Below, piece after piece: positions 17,571 through 24,612 of a stretch of 62,470 bases of DNA (position 1 is the first letter of the stretch; each line of letters opens with the position of its first letter). Both the position numbers and the translations under genes were made by a program. Below the pieces are notes generated by a model. That model made no database searches, was not told where the DNA came from, and saw only the letters and a program-made list of their open reading frames with translations. Origin of the DNA: CAWBKV01 sp041946675 (lineage in GTDB: Archaea > Halobacteriota > Methanosarcinia > Methanotrichales > Methanotrichaceae); the NCBI GenBank assembly GCA_041946675.1, contig JBHGAU010000008.1, forward strand, positions 1 through 62,470, in the 5' to 3' direction.

Positions 17571-18491
17571 TTAATCTCCTGAATAGATCTTCCAGGCAGT
17601 CTCCACATCGGCATCCTCAACCGTTATGGCATAGATGGCATTGCACATCCTTATCGCATCTTTAAGCGACTTCTGGTGAATGTTTCTGCCTGTAGCATTG
17701 CCCGATGCACCGCTGATATGGATCTGGTCATGAAGAGTCTGAAGGAAAGTTTTTACATTGCCACTGGCTCCACCAGCGCATACTACCTTAGTCCTGCCTG
17801 CTGCTGTTACAGCCTCCCTGAAGATTTCGCTGGATTTATATCCCTCCTTAACTGGATAATTCAGCTTTACAAAATCGCTTCCTAGCGCGGCAGCCACTCC
17901 GGCAGCTCCTGCAATAAGATGCGGGTCCAGCTCATCCTTCACTGCAATTCCTCGGGGATACACCCAGAGCACAGTTATCAGGCCGTGCCTGTGTGCCTCA
18001 TAAACAAGCTCTGCAGCTTCGGTGAGCATGGCAGCCTCATAAACGCTGCCCGGATAAACTGTATAGCCAACGCCCAGAATATCCAGCCCGCTATCATCTT
18101 TAAATTGGATAACTTGCTCAACATCGAGCAATTGTCCGCTGAATGGTTCAGCTTGAGATGTCTTTACAAGATTCGTCTTTGAGTTGAGCTTCACAATGTA
18201 AGGCACTTTCGAATAGTCCGCACCATATCTGGCTATCAGGCCGAGCTGTGTAGCAAAACATCCAATCTTTGCGTTTGCCGCTATCTTAAAGAGGTGTGAA
18301 GGATCGCCGTCTTCCGGGCTGATCTTTGGACCGTAGAAATCATCATTGAGGTGCTCTATCTTCTGATCGCCTGCGAAGAGCATCAACCTGCCACTGTTCC
18401 TTGTTATCTTTAAATAATTCTGAGTATAATTCTGGCGTTCGCTTCTCGGAACATCCAGAGGAACCATCACATTTTCGGATACCACTGTCAT
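17571..18491 (-). CDS. Archaeal-type class I fructose-bisphosphate aldolase (DhnA/DeoC family)
   Basis: A 306-residue TIM-barrel aldolase of the COG1830 group. SDFVKLNYPVKEG holds the Schiff-base Lys, and VVCAGGASGNVKTF and HISGASGNATGRNIHQ form the phosphate-binding loops. It cleaves or makes fructose 1,6-bisphosphate. The N-terminus (VPLDVPRSERQNYTQNY) is longer than in the short archaeal enzymes. Its ATG overlaps the stop of pfkB by four bases (ATGA), and its stop is followed immediately by gpmA. The arrangement fits a unit for the triose-to-hexose segment. Confidence 0.9.
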   Translation of the reverse strand: MTVVSENVMVPLDVPRSERQNYTQNYLKITRNSGRLMLFAGDQKIEHLNDDFYGPKISPEDGDPSHLFKIAANAKIGCFATQLGLIARYGADYSKVPYIVKLNSKTNLVKTSQAEPFSGQLLDVEQVIQFKDDSGLDILGVGYTVYPGSVYEAAMLTEAAELVYEAHRHGLITVLWVYPRGIAVKDELDPHLIAGAAGVAAALGSDFVKLNYPVKEGYKSSEIFREAVTAAGRTKVVCAGGASGNVKTFLQTLHDQIHISGASGNATGRNIHQKSLKDAIRMCNAIYAITVEDADVETAWKIYSGD

Positions 18492-19426
18492 ACACCTTCC
18501 TTTAATATCTCAAGCTTTACTTGCGGGAGTATCCTCTCAAAATCATCTTTCTGGCAGAGCGCAGTGCCCATGCTGAGTGTTGTAGAAGTTCCAGAGGCTA
18601 CTCCATACATCAGCGATCTCTTGGGATCAATGCCCTTTATCATGCCAAATATAAATCCCGCAACTGCCGAATCGCCTGCACCAATGGTATTTCTGACAGA
18701 CACATTAGGCGGGATAGCCAGGCACTCAACATCATCTTTCACCATAAGAATTCCCTTTCCGCCCATGGAGACGAGGACTATTTCCACGCCGCCTTGATGA
18801 ATCTCTCTTGCAGCAATACGTATGTCATCCAATTCTTTTAGCTCGCGTCCCACCAGCTCGCTGAGCTCATGGATATTCGGTTTGATGATATCCGGCTTAG
18901 CCTGAATCCCAACCTTCAAGGCAGTGCCATCAACGTCCAGCACTACCTTCGCCTTAAGCCTCTTTGCAAGAGTTATGATTTTGCGATATATCTCCGGGTT
19001 TACTCCAGGTGGAAGGCTCCCCCCGATAGCAACAATCTCAGGGTTATTCAGATTCTGAACCATCTCTATAAGCTGCATAAGCTCATGAGGCTGAACTACT
19101 GGCCCTCGCGCATTGAATGCTAGCTGCCTGCCGGTTTCCTTCTCGTGGATGATTATGTTTGTCCTCGTCTCCCCCGATACATGGACAAAATCGCTCTGTA
19201 TACCCTCATTAAACAGCCTTCCCTCAAGCTCCCTGCCCGCAAATCCACCCACAAATCCGAGAGCAATATTATCAACGCTGAAGTTCTTCAGGACCTTTGA
19301 GACATCTATGCTTTTGCCGCCAGCGTAGCTCTGTTCCTCTAGGATGCGGTTAGATACGTCCTCGCGAATTCTATCGATCCAAATGGTTCTGTCCAGTGCA
19401 GGGTTAAGGGTGATTGTGTAAATCAT
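18488..19426 (-). CDS. PfkB-family sugar-phosphate kinase (1-phosphofructokinase-like)
   Basis: A 312-residue ribokinase-fold kinase of the FruK/LacC/PfkB branch. It opens with MIYTITLNPALDRTIW, has GGKSIDVSKVL (substrate loop) and ends with NTIGAGDSAVAGFI, where the Asp of GAGD is the catalytic base. The branch acts on fructose-1-phosphate, fructose-6-phosphate or tagatose-6-phosphate; next to the aldolase, fructose-6-phosphate is the likely substrate, but this is inference. It is first in the operon. A TATA-like AAAATATTAAG at 19451-19461 lies about 30 bases ahead of the ATG, so the mRNA is probably leaderless. Confidence 0.88.
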   Translation of the reverse strand: MIYTITLNPALDRTIWIDRIREDVSNRILEEQSYAGGKSIDVSKVLKNFSVDNIALGFVGGFAGRELEGRLFNEGIQSDFVHVSGETRTNIIIHEKETGRQLAFNARGPVVQPHELMQLIEMVQNLNNPEIVAIGGSLPPGVNPEIYRKIITLAKRLKAKVVLDVDGTALKVGIQAKPDIIKPNIHELSELVGRELKELDDIRIAAREIHQGGVEIVLVSMGGKGILMVKDDVECLAIPPNVSVRNTIGAGDSAVAGFIFGMIKGIDPKRSLMYGVASGTSTTLSMGTALCQKDDFERILPQVKLEILKEGV

Positions 19427-19450
19427 ATTGGTATAGTTCTGTTTATTGGG

Positions 19451-19461
19451 CTTAATATTTT
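19451..19461 (-). promoter_or_regulatory. TATA box of the pfkB operon
   Basis: AAAATATTAAG on the minus strand, centred about 30 bases before ATG 19426. The spacing predicts transcription starting within a few bases of the start codon. Confidence 0.55.
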
Positions 19462-19662
19462 TTGTTAGATGAGATCGTTAATGGAACATATCAAGCTTCG
19501 ATATCCTGGGATCATTCGATGGAGAGAGTGGTATTCGTCGTATGCCGAAGGATTGAATATTAAAGGCATGTTGATTCGGCTGTTCGCTCATCTATTCGTT
19601 TCTGCCATCTATCTGGCTTACTTAATGCGAAGTTCAGGAGTTATTACGTTGATCACCGAAAA

Positions 19663-19671
19663 CTATATATT
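19663..19671 (+). promoter_or_regulatory. TATA box of tandem small RNA 1
   Basis: CTATATATT, centred 27 bases before the TGGCAAAAGTC that opens small RNA 1. The same distance is kept in copies 2 and 3. Confidence 0.6.
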
Positions 19672-19693
19672 CGCTCAACGTCGTAGTATTGGT

Positions 19694-19760
19694 TGGCAAA
19701 AGTCGAATGATACTGATCTTTCTAGTTCCTTTGACTTTTGCTCCCCCTCCTTAGTATTTT
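19694..19760 (+). ncRNA. Candidate anti-SD small RNA, tandem copy 1
   Basis: TGGCAAAAGTC (19694-19704) pairs with GACTTTTGC (19733-19741), giving a 9-bp stem with a loop of about 28 bases. The tail CCCCCTCCTTAGTATTTT follows. The tail contains CCCTCC, complementary to a Shine-Dalgarno GGAGGG, and ends in a T-rich stretch that could act as terminator. A TATA-like element is centred about 27 bases before the first base. No sensible reading frame exists. The loop differs from copies 2 and 3 and lacks CCCTCC. Call by repetition and promoter spacing; the gene is not a family I know. Confidence 0.6.
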
Positions 19761-19898
19761 ACCTTCATATATAAATGAGTAGAGGCAAAAAGCATAGATC
19801 ATTCGTATTTTGATAATGCCGGGGAAATGGAGGTCAATATATCGCTCCCATTTGGGGCCGCTTTGGACTAATTATCCGCTAATACCCAACCGAAGCCC

Positions 19899-19906
19899 TT
19901 ATATCG
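19899..19906 (+). promoter_or_regulatory. TATA box of tandem small RNA 2
   Basis: TTATATCG, about 25 bases before the TGGCAAAAGTC of small RNA 2. Confidence 0.55.
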
Positions 19907-19926
19907 TCTCATGTCGTAATACGCAC

Positions 19927-19988
19927 TGGCAAAAGTCGAAAGTGATCAATCCCTCCCACAAAATCGACTTTTGCTCCCCTCCTTTTAT
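19927..19988 (+). ncRNA. Candidate anti-SD small RNA, tandem copy 2
   Basis: This is the best-formed copy. GCAAAAGTCGA (19929-19939) pairs perfectly with TCGACTTTTGC (19964-19974) over 11 bp. The loop of 24 bases carries CCCTCCC, and the tail reads TCCCCTCCTTTTATC. There are thus two exposed anti-Shine-Dalgarno sites, and the T-run gives a plausible end. A GTCGTAATAC-like block lies directly upstream in this copy and, with changes, in the other two. It lies between the divergent pfkB and moxR operons, on the plus strand. Confidence 0.65.
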
Positions 19989-20029
19989 CACATAGCCAGC
20001 TGAATACGTCGATCGCCTTAGCCGAAAAG

Positions 20030-20037
20030 TTTATAAT
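20030..20037 (+). promoter_or_regulatory. TATA box of tandem small RNA 3
   Basis: TTTATAAT, about 26 bases before the TGGCAAAAGTC of small RNA 3. Confidence 0.6.
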
Positions 20038-20058
20038 CGTCGAGTGACGTATTATGCC

Positions 20059-20118
20059 TGGCAAAAGTCAAGTATCTTTATCCCTCCTACATTACTGACT
20101 TTTGCTATCCCTCCTTTT
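20059..20118 (+). ncRNA. Candidate anti-SD small RNA, tandem copy 3
   Basis: GCAAAAGTCA (20061-20070) pairs with TGACTTTTGC (20096-20105) over 10 bp. The 25-base loop carries CCCTCCT and the tail reads TATCCCTCCTTTTC. The stem is conserved while loop sequence varies, as expected for an RNA whose hairpin is under selection. It ends about 60 bases before the moxR start, and moxR has its own TATA box after it, so this is a separate unit and not a leader of moxR. Confidence 0.65.
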
Positions 20119-20144
20119 CATGTCCTACCTTTTTCATCGTTTGG

Positions 20145-20152
20145 TTTAAATA
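20145..20152 (+). promoter_or_regulatory. TATA box of the moxR operon
   Basis: TTTAAATA centred about 27 bases before ATG 20176, which predicts a leaderless mRNA and supports that start over the longer frame from 20044. Confidence 0.6.
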
Positions 20153-20175
20153 CGACAGATCTAGCCAACACAACT

Positions 20176-21432
20176 ATGCCGGACCCATTAGGCAAAATAA
20201 ATGCTCTGGTATCATCTCTTGTGGAGTTAAGGCTTCATCTGGGAAGGATTGACCTCACCATCGGCAACGTCCGTATGAACGCTCAGCTATATTTTACGCT
20301 CGCAAACTCATGTCTGCGCAACAAAGCAGTGCTCCTTTACGGAGGGATGGGGGCAAACAAGACAACCCTTGTCAATCTCCTTGGAGCTGCCTTCATGGAC
20401 AAACCTTTCAGCGAAATAGAAGATACTATGGTCTCCGGCCATCCCGAACAGACTGAGGAGAAGATCGTCGGCTTTCTCGATCCCCGACAATGGACCCGGC
20501 CTGCTGGGGACGCAACCGAAGTTCTCTGGACACCCTGGGCAATGTCGCAGTGGAAGGTCATAAATGAGATCAACCGCTTTCCAAGCGGCAAGCAGAACCT
20601 CTTCCTTGAGATCCTGCAGAAAAGGACGATAACATATGCCGGGAATGTGCTTGAGCCGGGAGATACATGCTACTTCGCTACAATGAACCCCGAGTTCAGT
20701 GCAACTTATCCCCTGGATGAAGCTCTTCTCGACCGTATATCAGCCTGTGTGCCGGCTGTTCAACCCGATTTCCTGGGAGATATTGCTCTAACAGAGCGTG
20801 ATCGTGAGGTAAGAGTCCTGGCGGAAGAGCTGCCGAGGCTTAATAGAGACGAGTTCGACCTCCTGCCTTCTTGCGTATCCGGAGTGGAGCTGGAGTCTTC
20901 AGCTGAGCTTGCAATCATATCGATCTTAAAGGATTTCACCCTGTGCGAGCGCGCGCCCGAATATGATAAAACTCAGCTGTCAGGGACAAAGCCAAGCAAA
21001 GGGCTCTGCGTCGGCTGTCATTATTTCAATAATCCTGAAGCGATATGCTGGCAGACGGATGAAGGTCTTTCCGATAGAGTCAGACAGGATCTGAGGGACT
21101 ACACCAGAGCTATAGCCTTCCTGACTGGAAGACCAGGTAATATCGAAGTCTTGAAAGCTGTAGCACCCTATGTTATCTGGCACAGAGTAAATCTCAATCG
21201 CTCATCTCTGGACAGGCCGCCATATTACGGAACTAGAAGGCTGGATTATGTCAGAGACCTCATTGAAAGAAGCATAAACAGAACGCTGAATGAGCGGAGC
21301 GATATGAATATGATATTCTCACGTGCGGTAGACAGAGACATATCTATTCAGGATGCAATCAATGAGCTTTCGGGCTATGATGACCCAATTGCGAGGCTTG
21401 ATTATATCCCGTGCCTGGAGAGGATGAATTGA
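20176..21432 (+). CDS. MoxR-family AAA+ ATPase with a four-Cys insert
   Basis: A 418-residue ATPase. Walker A is GGMGANKTT (residues 56-64), Walker B is WKVINEINR (126-134), and FATMNPEFSATYPLDEALLDRI follows as sensor-1 and arginine region. This is the MoxR pattern. After the ATPase core come four Cys (257, 278, 281, 291) in CERAP...CVGCHYF...AIC, a likely zinc or Fe-S site that is unusual for MoxR. The frame is open back to 20044, but that part covers small RNA 3. ATG 20176 has a TATA box at the right distance. The stop overlaps the next start (TTGA). MoxR proteins work with VWA partners as chaperones that insert cofactors or assemble complexes. Confidence 0.88.
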   Translation: MPDPLGKINALVSSLVELRLHLGRIDLTIGNVRMNAQLYFTLANSCLRNKAVLLYGGMGANKTTLVNLLGAAFMDKPFSEIEDTMVSGHPEQTEEKIVGFLDPRQWTRPAGDATEVLWTPWAMSQWKVINEINRFPSGKQNLFLEILQKRTITYAGNVLEPGDTCYFATMNPEFSATYPLDEALLDRISACVPAVQPDFLGDIALTERDREVRVLAEELPRLNRDEFDLLPSCVSGVELESSAELAIISILKDFTLCERAPEYDKTQLSGTKPSKGLCVGCHYFNNPEAICWQTDEGLSDRVRQDLRDYTRAIAFLTGRPGNIEVLKAVAPYVIWHRVNLNRSSLDRPPYYGTRRLDYVRDLIERSINRTLNERSDMNMIFSRAVDRDISIQDAINELSGYDDPIARLDYIPCLERMN

Positions 21433-22226
21433 AGCTTAAGCGCTTCATGGATGATGCTTATCAGGGCAAGACAAGAAGCAAAAAGCTCGATACCCATAAA
21501 GGCGATATCATCTTCGGCCTGGATGATCTCGCAGAGCGGCTCGGAGATAGGCCGACAAAGGCGGAAGTGGAGATGCTCCTCCCTGAGGATGATAAACTCA
21601 TTTTAAGCCTCATATCATCAGATCCGGGGAAGAAGTTGAAGCATAAAATCATCTGGGGCTATCTCACAAGCATTGCGGCAGATCGCTGCGGTACATGCAG
21701 TACACCCCTTAGAATCCAATCGGGCGATTACGTGGGGGCAGGCCTTGAAAAGGGCATAATCGTTCTCGATAGCGGTGGAGATCATGTGGGTGAAGGAATG
21801 AGCGGCGGCAGGATCTTCATCAAAGGAAAATCAGGGGATTATCTTGGTCAGGATATGAATGGAGGCGGCATTGTGGCAGGCTCCTGTAGAGATTACGCAT
21901 TCAGGAATATGCATACAGGCTGGGGCGTGATCCTTGGCAATGCGGGAAAATATACTGGTATAGGGAACTCAGGCGGAAGCATAGCGATAAGGGGAAGTGC
22001 AGGCGAGCGGTCAGGCTGGCTGATGCGCTCAGGCCGCCTGCGAATTCACGGCGATGCAGGCGACTATCTGGGGCTTATGATGAGCGGCGGAGAAATTGCA
22101 GTAATGGGTATAGCGGGCAGGCGTGCTGGCTGGCGCATGAAGGGCGGATCGATAAAAGCAGGCTCCTTTGGCCCTGAGGCTGGAGAGGGTGGAGTTGGAG
22201 GAAGCATCCTGGGACTCAATAGCTGA
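21429..22226 (+). CDS. GXGXG-repeat protein related to formylmethanofuran dehydrogenase subunit C
   Basis: A 265-residue protein. From about residue 85 it consists of repeated G-D-x-x-G-x-x-M-x-G-G-x-I units (GEGMSGGRIFIKG, GQDMNGGGIV, LGLMMSGGEIAVMG), the right-handed beta-helix of the GXGXG family found in FwdC/FmdC and at the C-terminus of glutamate synthase. The first 60 residues are charged and helical, and CGTC lies just before the helix. I start it at TTG 21429, which overlaps the moxR stop and follows GGAGAGGA (21417-21424); a GTG at 21411 lacks a ribosome site. It sits between a MoxR and a VWA gene, overlapping both, so it is probably a part or client of that machine. Confidence 0.85.
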   Translation: MKLKRFMDDAYQGKTRSKKLDTHKGDIIFGLDDLAERLGDRPTKAEVEMLLPEDDKLILSLISSDPGKKLKHKIIWGYLTSIAADRCGTCSTPLRIQSGDYVGAGLEKGIIVLDSGGDHVGEGMSGGRIFIKGKSGDYLGQDMNGGGIVAGSCRDYAFRNMHTGWGVILGNAGKYTGIGNSGGSIAIRGSAGERSGWLMRSGRLRIHGDAGDYLGLMMSGGEIAVMGIAGRRAGWRMKGGSIKAGSFGPEAGEGGVGGSILGLNS

Positions 22227-23682
22227 TATTTGGGAGAGGTCGAGATCCAATTGGCACTGGCCTCAGCTTCCAGCACCCCGTATTGGTGTTCAGGGCAACA
22301 ACAGAGAGTTTCCCTTTGAGAATTATCAGATCACTTTATCCCGGGATATCTTAAAACAGGGCACTCTCTACATCGAGAATCTATTTGACCATCTTATTGT
22401 GCATTACATATTTTGCCCGCGCTCGCTTGAGACTGCAGGCTATCTTGCGCTGGCAGCGATAAAAGGACTGAAGGATCATGCAAAGGCAAAATCGATGGTC
22501 AATATATTCTCCGATATCATCGTTGATTCCTTCCGCCTTGAGCGCAGCTCTGAGGATGAAGAAAAAGTCCTCTTGGGCTGGAGGAGGCTTGCCGGGGAGA
22601 AGCTGTCGGATCTTGACAGGATCGTTATAGGATTTCTTGCAGAATATTGGGGGATGCCTTTGCCGAGATGCGACCGTCCGGAGATTGATCTTCTGCTGCA
22701 GGTTTATTCTCCCGGAGTTCGTGATAGGAGCTTATGGAGCAGGCAATGCCAGCAGACTGCACGAATCCTGGAGCCGTTTATGCCAGGCATTCTCGGAAAG
22801 GGCAATGTCAGATCAATGGAGGTTCTCAACGGCAGTGCCCATAGTGCACCAATGGCTGCACTGGCATGCGAGCTTGAGCCGGGACAGTACGCCCAAGCTC
22901 TGGCAGTTCTTGGCCTGAAAGGCGACCTGAAGAGATGGTATCGCGACCAGAGCTACTTCATTGAGATCAGGCATAGTCGAAGCACAAAGGAGAGCTGCTA
23001 TCCATCAGGCCTTGTAAAGTGGAGGCATACAGATCCACTAAGCGATCTGGATGTAGCCTTTTCATTTAGTATGAGCCCTGTGCTGATACCCGGGATGACT
23101 ACATATAAGCGTGATCGAGAGTGCTGCCGAATGAATGCAGGCCGCGAAATGGCTCCAGATCTTCTCGTTGTTCTCGACAGCAGCAAATCAATGAACGGTC
23201 ATGGCCTCAATACAAAGACTCATAAAGCAACTTTGGCAGCCTTCAAAGCATGCCAGTTCGCTCACCAGCAGGGTGCGGAGGTTGCAGCGATAAACTTCAG
23301 CGAAAAATTCTATGTTCAGCCCTGGACTCGCGATCTTGGTGCCGTAGAGGATGCGCTTGTAGAGTATATCTGCACAAGGACTCATATACCTGGGCGGGAG
23401 CTCCTGGAGCTGGCTCGTATGAGGGAAGGATGTCTGATTCTCTGCATTACGGATACTCATATCCAGAACCTCTATATGGAGTTTGATTATATCAAAGAGG
23501 CAGCACAGTATGGAGACTTCGTGCTGTTCTGCATCGATCAGGCCGGCAGGGACAAGTATGTAGAAAATGCCTTAAGGAGCCTCGGGCAGATTTACTACAT
23601 AGATAAGCTTGATGATCTTGTGAAGCTGGTGGTGAGCACGGCAGAACAGGCTTATATGAGCGGGGAAAGTTTTATCTCTTAG
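22195..23682 (+). CDS. VWA-domain protein, MoxR partner
   Basis: A protein of about 495 residues. The C-terminal third is a von Willebrand A domain with the metal site DSSKSMNG, strands LLVVLDSS, VAAINFS and CLILCITDTH. The N-terminal part contains AKSMVNIFSDIIVDSFRL, resembling the helical region that precedes VWA in DUF2201/CoxE-like partners of MoxR. I start it at TTG 22195, six bases after GGAGAGG, inside the end of the GXGXG gene; TTG 22168 is an alternative. MoxR/VWA pairs are known to load or remodel metal enzymes (CbbQ/O, NorQ/D, cobaltochelatase CobS/T). tRNA-His follows. Confidence 0.85.
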   Translation: MEEASWDSIADIWERSRSNWHWPQLPAPRIGVQGNNREFPFENYQITLSRDILKQGTLYIENLFDHLIVHYIFCPRSLETAGYLALAAIKGLKDHAKAKSMVNIFSDIIVDSFRLERSSEDEEKVLLGWRRLAGEKLSDLDRIVIGFLAEYWGMPLPRCDRPEIDLLLQVYSPGVRDRSLWSRQCQQTARILEPFMPGILGKGNVRSMEVLNGSAHSAPMAALACELEPGQYAQALAVLGLKGDLKRWYRDQSYFIEIRHSRSTKESCYPSGLVKWRHTDPLSDLDVAFSFSMSPVLIPGMTTYKRDRECCRMNAGREMAPDLLVVLDSSKSMNGHGLNTKTHKATLAAFKACQFAHQQGAEVAAINFSEKFYVQPWTRDLGAVEDALVEYICTRTHIPGRELLELARMREGCLILCITDTHIQNLYMEFDYIKEAAQYGDFVLFCIDQAGRDKYVENALRSLGQIYYIDKLDDLVKLVVSTAEQAYMSGESFIS

Positions 23683-23704
23683 AAGCAGAGTGCAACTAGC
23701 TTGT

Positions 23705-23778
23705 GGCCGGGATGGGGTAGTGGTTTATCCTGAGGGACTGTGGATCCCTCGAGCTGGGTTCGAATCCCGGTCTCGGCC
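23705..23778 (+). tRNA. tRNA-His(GUG)
   Basis: The acceptor stem GCCGGGA (23706-23712) pairs with TCTCGGC (23771-23777), with the His-specific extra G(-1) at 23705 and C73 at 23778 encoded. The anticodon loop CTGTGGA lies between AGGGA and TCCCT, and the T loop TTCGAAT is present. No intron. A TATA-like TTTTATCT lies about 30 bases ahead. Confidence 0.93.
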
Positions 23779-24015
23779 TTATATCGGTTACATCAATCAT
23801 ATCAATTATATTCCCAGCATAATTCAAAGTGCTTCTCCAAACTTTTTGTCTTATATCTAATGTATCTTAACCCCGAAATCATTTATAGTTTCTTTGAGCA
23901 TTTGTGGTTATTTCCCTATGAAGGCTCACCACAAAGGCACGAAGTCCCAAAAAAGATATCTAAAAGATTGTGTCTATTAGGCAATTAATTGAAAGAAGGA
24001 TTCTAATTGCCATTA

Positions 24016-24417
24016 TTATCGACGATACCCATAATAATAGCACGTATCATAATATTGCGCCTCAGCCAGATCATCGATCTCCTTCTGGATCTTCCCGTTT
24101 ATACTATCTACATTATACTCGCCGCCCAGATCGAAATAGATGTAGTTTCCCTTCACAAACACATCCTTTCCAATGTAATAATCCTTGAGATCTTGCATTA
24201 GATATGCATAATATGCCGCATTGAGGCCTGAAGAATCTACACCTGCTAAGTTGATGGTCTTATCGCCGACAAGAACGCTCGAAGGTGTAAGGACATCTGT
24301 AATTGTTCCCTGCATATCGAAGCTTGTAATTGCTCCGTCCGAATCCACTCCGGCAGATATAAGAGTCTCCAAGAATCCCAGGACTAACACCAGTATAAGG
24401 ATCAATCCAATCTTCAT
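24016..24417 (-). CDS. Small secreted protein, possibly nuclease-like OB fold
   Basis: A 133-residue exported protein with signal peptide MKIGLILILVLVLGFLETLISA. The mature part (GTITDVLTPSSVLVGDKTINLAGVDSSGLNAAYYAYLMQDLKDYYIGKDVFVKG) follows the strand pattern of staphylococcal-nuclease-like domains (V..V.DGDT..L.G.D / A...L...+G), but the catalytic Arg and Glu residues are not evident. It ends Tyr-rich (YYDTCYYYGYRR). The neighbours give no clue. A non-catalytic SNase-like fold is an inference from pattern only. Confidence 0.55.
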   Translation of the reverse strand: MKIGLILILVLVLGFLETLISAGVDSDGAITSFDMQGTITDVLTPSSVLVGDKTINLAGVDSSGLNAAYYAYLMQDLKDYYIGKDVFVKGNYIYFDLGGEYNVDSINGKIQKEIDDLAEAQYYDTCYYYGYRR

Positions 24418-24612
24418 AATAGATCTGCCGTAAATGCGCTATGCGATCATATGTAGTTTTGGTCGGGATAACCAATGATATTTGGCTTTAACTATATTGG
24501 GTTTCAGATCTATCAATAAAGCACAAGGCTAATGAGGAGAAACCTATTGATCCCCTCTATAGCATCTAGATCAAATATTGCAGCATTGCGGCTCATTGCA
24601 GGAGGGTGTACT

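Noticed and set aside
19469..19995. Plus-strand frames of 101 and 61 codons across the small-RNA array
   Set aside because: They cross the hairpins, repeat the same pseudo-peptide (WQKS...FCSP) from the RNA repeats, and lack ribosome sites.
19694..20118. Minus-strand peptide genes using the AAGGAGGG complement of the small-RNA tails
   Set aside because: The complement looks like a ribosome site, but no start codon and sensible frame follow it in any copy.
20044..20175. Extended N-terminus of the MoxR protein
   Set aside because: It would translate small RNA 3 and the operon's own promoter; ATG 20176 has a TATA box at 27 bases.
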